From Actinomycetota bacterium (GTDB lineage Bacteria > Actinomycetota > Thermoleophilia > Solirubrobacterales > 70-9): 64,000 nucleotides of DNA. The position numbers and the translations under genes are program-made. A model generated the notes under the pieces. It was not told where the DNA came from. It was given only the letters and a program-made list of their open reading frames with translations, and did no database searches. The DNA is taken from positions 1-64,000 of the forward strand of contig JAFDWF010000073.1 in NCBI GenBank assembly GCA_018268575.1, in the 5' to 3' direction. This document shows positions 60,631-64,000 of the stretch, piece after piece; position 1 is the stretch's first letter, and the number at the start of each line of letters is the position of its first letter.

Positions 60631-62139
60631 ATGAACAGGGTTTGGAGGGTGGTGCTCGTGCTCGCGGCGCTCTGCGTCGCGCTCGGGGCGATGGCCGCCA
60701 GTTCTGGGGCAAAGCCCAAGGAAAAGCCGGCGAAGGCCGGGGCCGGGGCGCTCGACACGGGCTTCGGCGAGGGCGGCAAGGTGAGCGTCGAATTCCCCGC
60801 CGAAAACGCCGGGACGACCGGGCCGCGCTACCAGCTGCCGTTCGAATTCACCCCGGGGCACCTGCAGATGGCGCAGGCGCCGGGCGGCAAGGTGGTGGTC
60901 GCGGGGGCGCAGAAGATCGTCCGCTACCTGCCCGACGGCAAGCTCGACCCGAGCTTCGGCCAGGGCGGCGTGGTGAGCGTGCCGCGCCCGCCGGGAGCGG
61001 TATTCGTCCTCGCCGGGGTCGCCGTCGACTCCTACGGGCGGGTCGTCCTCGCCGGCCTCACCCGGCCGTTGCCGAGCAACTCGACCCCGGACCCGGTGCT
61101 GAGCTCGGCCGCGATCATGCGCTTCAACGCCGACGGCACCCCGGACACCAGCTTCGGCAACGGCGGCACCCTGATCACCGACTTCGGCCTCGGCGCGCCG
61201 AAAGCGGCCGGCGGCAAGTACCCGGGCGCCTCGGTCGGCCTGCGCGATCTCGTGATCGACTCGCAGAACCGCCCGGTGGTGAGCGGCGGCTACGTCACCG
61301 AACTCGGCGAATGCGAAGAACTGGTCAACTCGAAGGGGTTCGTCGCCCGGCTGAACGAAAGCGGCACGCTCGACCCGACCTTTGGCGAAGGCGGGCTGCG
61401 CACGCTGTCGACGATCACCACCTTCGGGCTGCTCGACCCGCGCGGCTCGGGCTACCTCGCCCTCGGCTCCGGGCGGCCGGTCTGCAAGGGCACCAACGGC
61501 CCCTACAACCTGCTCACCGGGTTCGACGAAGCCGGCAACCTCGACCCGAACTTCGGCGCCTTCGGGTTCCGCACCCTGCCGTTCAGCTACGCCCCGGCGA
61601 TCTCGGTCGCGCCCTCCGGCAAGATCCTGCTGCTCGGCCGGCCCGAACGGCACACCCTCTACAAGAAGGTGAAGAAGGTCGTCAAAGGCAAGAAGACGAC
61701 GGTGAAGGTGCGGGTCCGCGTCCGCACGCAGACCGTCCAGCGGCTGCTGCCGAGCGGCGCCGCCGACCCGGGCTTCGGCCGCGTCGGCCGGATCAACTAC
61801 ACCGACCCGGCGGCCGGCTCGCTGACGGCGCTGACCGCCGACTCCCAGGAACGGATCTACCTCGTCGGGCGGATCGGCCTGCGGGTCTCGAAATCACCCC
61901 ACAACCCGCTGCACCGGACCCAGTTCCTGGTCGAGCGGACGCAGTCGAACGGCAACTACGACAGATCGTTCGGCAAGGGCGGCGTGGTCACGACCGGCTT
62001 CGGCGGTCCCGCCGACGCCTTCGCCACGCAGGTGCAGCCGGCGGGCAAGGGCAAGCTCCTCGTCGGCGGCGGCATCACCTCGCCCCAGCTGGCGAGCGGC
62101 GGCGGCTTCGCCATCGCCCGCTACCTGACCGGCGAGTAG
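60631..62139 (+). CDS. Secreted protein with delta-60 repeats
   Basis: 502 residues. A signal peptide (VVLVLAALCVALGAMAASSG) precedes repeats with the delta-60 signature L-D-x-x-F-G-x-G-G: LDTGFGEGG, LDPSFGQGG, PDTSFGNGG, LDPTFGEGG, LDPNFGAFG, ADPGFGRVG and YDRSFGKGG. Each repeat unit is about 50-60 residues and may form propeller-like blades. A Lys/Arg-rich insertion (YKKVKKVVKGKKTTVK) around residue 347 interrupts them. Function is unknown, probably at the cell surface. Confidence 0.9.
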   Translation: MNRVWRVVLVLAALCVALGAMAASSGAKPKEKPAKAGAGALDTGFGEGGKVSVEFPAENAGTTGPRYQLPFEFTPGHLQMAQAPGGKVVVAGAQKIVRYLPDGKLDPSFGQGGVVSVPRPPGAVFVLAGVAVDSYGRVVLAGLTRPLPSNSTPDPVLSSAAIMRFNADGTPDTSFGNGGTLITDFGLGAPKAAGGKYPGASVGLRDLVIDSQNRPVVSGGYVTELGECEELVNSKGFVARLNESGTLDPTFGEGGLRTLSTITTFGLLDPRGSGYLALGSGRPVCKGTNGPYNLLTGFDEAGNLDPNFGAFGFRTLPFSYAPAISVAPSGKILLLGRPERHTLYKKVKKVVKGKKTTVKVRVRVRTQTVQRLLPSGAADPGFGRVGRINYTDPAAGSLTALTADSQERIYLVGRIGLRVSKSPHNPLHRTQFLVERTQSNGNYDRSFGKGGVVTTGFGGPADAFATQVQPAGKGKLLVGGGITSPQLASGGGFAIARYLTGE

Positions 62140-62147
62140 CCGCCCGA

Positions 62148-62190
62148 GCGTTCGCACTTCCCCACAACCAGTGTGGGGAAGTGCGAACGC
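62148..62190. terminator. Bidirectional hairpin between convergent genes
   Basis: Perfect 19-bp arms GCGTTCGCACTTCCCCACA and complement around ACCAG, between the delta-60 gene and the convergent metallo-beta-lactamase-fold gene. It shares its arm with the hairpins at 13721 and 56134. Confidence 0.75.
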
Positions 62191-62204
62191 ACGCCGGGCG
62201 GGGC

Positions 62205-62930
62205 TCAGGGGCGGAGGTCGGCGGGGAGCCGGCCTTCGCCCTCGAGCTTTTCCAGGTGCGCCTCCATCGCCATCGCCGCCATCGGCAGCAGCTCCGGCGG
62301 GACGTCGTCCCAGACGGCGGCGAGGAGGGCGGCGCGGGAGCGCTCGCCGGCGTCGAGTGAGTCGACGAGGCGGCGCTCGCGCATCTGGCGATGCTCGACG
62401 TATTCGGCCAGCTTCGCCGCCGGGTCGGTGATCCACGGCCCGTGCCCCGGGCAGATCAGCGCCAGGTCCTCGGCCTGGAGCAGCGCCAGCGAGTCCATGA
62501 AGGCGGCCAGCGCGTTGCCGCCCGGCGGCACGATGGTCGAGCCGAGCCCGAGCACCAGGTCACCGCTGAAGCAGACCCCGTCGGCGGCGAGGAAGACGAC
62601 GTGGTCGGCGGCGTGGCCGGGGGTGGCGCGGGCGGTCAGGCCGCCGTGCACCTCGCCGTCCCCGGGCTGGACCACGGGCGCGCCGAGCCGGTCGGCGCCG
62701 GAGATGTGGTCGCCGTGGGAGTGGGTGACGAGGACCGTGCCGATGCCGCCGCGCGCGGCGGCCGCCGCGCGGACCCGGCCCAGGTGGCCGGCGTCCTCGA
62801 CCCCCGGGTCGATCACCACGCAGGGGTCGGCTCCATATATGTAGGTGTTGGTCCCTTCCAGCGTCATCGGCCCCGGGTTCGGGGCGACGATGCGGAGGAT
62901 CTCCGGGTGCCCTGGGGCGGTGTCGGTCAG
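62205..62930 (-). CDS. Metallo-beta-lactamase-fold hydrolase
   Basis: 241 residues as annotated. The metal site THSHGDHISG, PGHAADHV, FSGDLVLG and CPGHGP are in order, as in the glyoxalase II/LACTB2-like group. ATG 62867 is available, but the codons upstream (HPEILRIVAPNPGP) complete the usual family N-terminus APNPGPMTLEGTNTY, and the only start in reach is CTG 62930, overlapping the TGA of the WYL gene (CTGA). It is convergent with the delta-60 gene. Confidence 0.85.
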   Translation of the reverse strand: MTDTAPGHPEILRIVAPNPGPMTLEGTNTYIYGADPCVVIDPGVEDAGHLGRVRAAAAARGGIGTVLVTHSHGDHISGADRLGAPVVQPGDGEVHGGLTARATPGHAADHVVFLAADGVCFSGDLVLGLGSTIVPPGGNALAAFMDSLALLQAEDLALICPGHGPWITDPAAKLAEYVEHRQMRERRLVDSLDAGERSRAALLAAVWDDVPPELLPMAAMAMEAHLEKLEGEGRLPADLRP

Positions 62931-64000
62931 CCTTCGACCTCAGCCGCGATCGCCGCGCGGGCGTCGGCAGGCTCGAGCACGACCAGGTCGCCGGCGCCGC
63001 GGAGGATCTCGCGCACCAGCCAGGCCTTGCCCGCGTAGGGCAGCTCGACCACGACGGCGCCGTCGGCCAGCTCCTCGACCACGGTCCGCTCCTCGCGCAG
63101 CCAGCGGGCCCGCTCCGGCGAGACCCAGACTCGCGCCACCTCGGCGGCGGGCACCTCGCCGTGCGTCATCCAGCCCTCGACCCGGGCGAACTCCTCGATC
63201 TCCGGCCGCGGCTCGAAGGTGTCACCGGTCATCTCCGCCTCTTTGATCCGGTCGAGCTTGAAGTGGCGGACGCCGTCCTTCTTCAGGTCGTAGGCCTCGA
63301 CGTACCAGCCCTCGCGCCCGTTCTGCAGCCGGTAGGGCTCGATCCGCCGCGTGTTCAGTTCGTCCTCGTTCTCCTTGTAATAGGAGAGCTCCAGCACCTT
63401 GGAGTCGGCGATCGCCTGGTTCAAGAGGCGCGCGACGCTGGCGTCGCCACCGCCGGCGGGGACGATCTCGAGCCCCTCCTCGGAGGGGTCGTGGCCGAGC
63501 GCCTTGACGATTTTCTCGCGCGCCTTCTCCAGGTTGGACTGCGGCAGGTGGTCGCCGAAGAGGTCGATCGCGGCGATCAGCGCCTTCGCCTCCAGCGGCA
63601 GCAGGCGGGCCGGGCGGGCGAAGTTGTCGCCGTAGGGCTGGGAGTCGACCTCGATCTCTTCGCCGAGGATTTCGGCGTAGAGCACGTAGGTGCCGCCGCC
63701 GAAGTTGACCACGTTCAGCAGCTCGATGTCCTCGCGCAACTCTTCCTCGGTCAGTTCGAGGCGGCGCCTCAGGTCGGCGACCTCGAGCCGCTTGCCCGCT
63801 TTCGCCGCTTCGATCAGCATCCCGGCGAGGGTGACCAGGCGGGCGAAGCGCTCCGGCCGGATCGCCGCGTCGCCGCGTCCGTTGGAGCGCGAGCGGCGCG
63901 AGGAGTCGCGCAGCGGCCGATCGACCACCTTGGCGGGCTTGAAGCCATTGTTGTGGCGGTCGCGCAGGGTGGCGACCCGCGCCTCGGTCTCCTCGCGCAG
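62927..64000 (-). CDS. WYL-domain regulator, PafC-like, 5' end outside the window
   Basis: At least 357 residues; the frame is open to the window edge (LREETEARVATLRDRHN upstream of the first GTG at 63928). A helix-turn-helix region (residues about 27-75 after that GTG) is followed by a WYL domain with RRIEPYRLQNGREGWYVEAYD. PafB and PafC are adjacent WYL proteins that act together in the actinobacterial DNA damage response. The sequence before the GTG looks like the end of another WYL domain, so this may be a PafB-PafC fusion. Confidence 0.85.
   Translation of the reverse strand: MREETEARVATLRDRHNNGFKPAKVVDRPLRDSSRRSRSNGRGDAAIRPERFARLVTLAGMLIEAAKAGKRLEVADLRRRLELTEEELREDIELLNVVNFGGGTYVLYAEILGEEIEVDSQPYGDNFARPARLLPLEAKALIAAIDLFGDHLPQSNLEKAREKIVKALGHDPSEEGLEIVPAGGGDASVARLLNQAIADSKVLELSYYKENEDELNTRRIEPYRLQNGREGWYVEAYDLKKDGVRHFKLDRIKEAEMTGDTFEPRPEIEEFARVEGWMTHGEVPAAEVARVWVSPERARWLREERTVVEELADGAVVVELPYAGKAWLVREILRGAGDLVVLEPADARAAIAAEVEG

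Noticed and set aside
1-64000. CRISPR arrays, rRNA and tRNA genes
   Set aside because: No regularly spaced direct repeats and no recognisable rRNA or tRNA sequence were found by eye; a covariance-model scan would be needed to exclude a tRNA.

Overview
The window is very GC-rich DNA with dense, overlapping genes, frequent GTG and TTG starts and actinobacterial protein families (WYL/PafBC-type regulator, DUF6036 modules, delta-60 repeat secreted protein, GT-C membrane enzymes). It suggests a member of the Actinomycetota, most likely Thermoleophilia (Solirubrobacterales-like). That placement is an inference from gene families and style; no marker gene (rRNA, ribosomal protein) lies in the window.

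Most of the window (about 2.5-51.3 kb) is one large surface-polysaccharide locus. From left to right: a TetR/MFS drug-efflux pair (0.2-2.5 kb); rmlC-rmlB-rmlD for dTDP-rhamnose (2.6-5.0 kb); a foreign-looking block with a decayed MntA/HepT toxin-antitoxin pair, an ATPase-nuclease and a large secreted glycosidase/beta-propeller protein flanked by a duplicated 3' end of rmlA (5.1-10.7 kb); full-length rmlA; a nucleotidyltransferase/XRE module; two convergent rhamnosyltransferase-like GT2 genes; the Wzt/Wzm ABC exporter, a small coiled-coil protein and a tandem GT2 enzyme (14.8-18.9 kb); an acyltransferase; and a 1139-residue GT-GT-methyltransferase fusion (19.6-23.0 kb).

The interval 23.0-38.7 kb reads as one minus-strand operon of fifteen tightly spaced or overlapping genes. 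It encodes a complete GDP-D-glycero-D-manno-heptose route (gmhA, gmhB, hddA-like kinase, hddC-like nucleotidyltransferase), a transaldolase, an epimerase, an oxidoreductase, a GMD-type dehydratase, methyltransferases, a nucleotide-sugar dehydrogenase homologue without the catalytic cysteine, a polyprenyl-phosphate glycosyltransferase and two GT-C-like membrane proteins. A decayed IS1595 copy, a frameshifted FitA-FitB fusion and a DUF6036 module separate it from a second minus-strand operon (43.0-51.3 kb) with two tyvelose-type epimerases, three large membrane proteins and a GtrB-like GT2. The expected overall role is to make unusual deoxy- or heptose sugars, build a glycan on lipid carrier and export it through Wzm/Wzt.

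The right part (51.3-64.0 kb) is more ordinary: an Sfp-type phosphopantetheinyl transferase, a secreted glycosidase-fold protein, a small secreted protein, an HD-GYP protein, an AraC/DJ-1 regulator next to a stand-alone DJ-1 protein, DoxX, a penicillin-acylase family enzyme, a delta-60 repeat protein, a metallo-beta-lactamase-fold protein and a WYL regulator cut by the window edge. Intergenic regions hold several families of palindromic repeats, including one whose arms covary between five copies and a 139-bp MITE-like element with perfect ends. No rRNA, tRNA or CRISPR array was recognised by eye.
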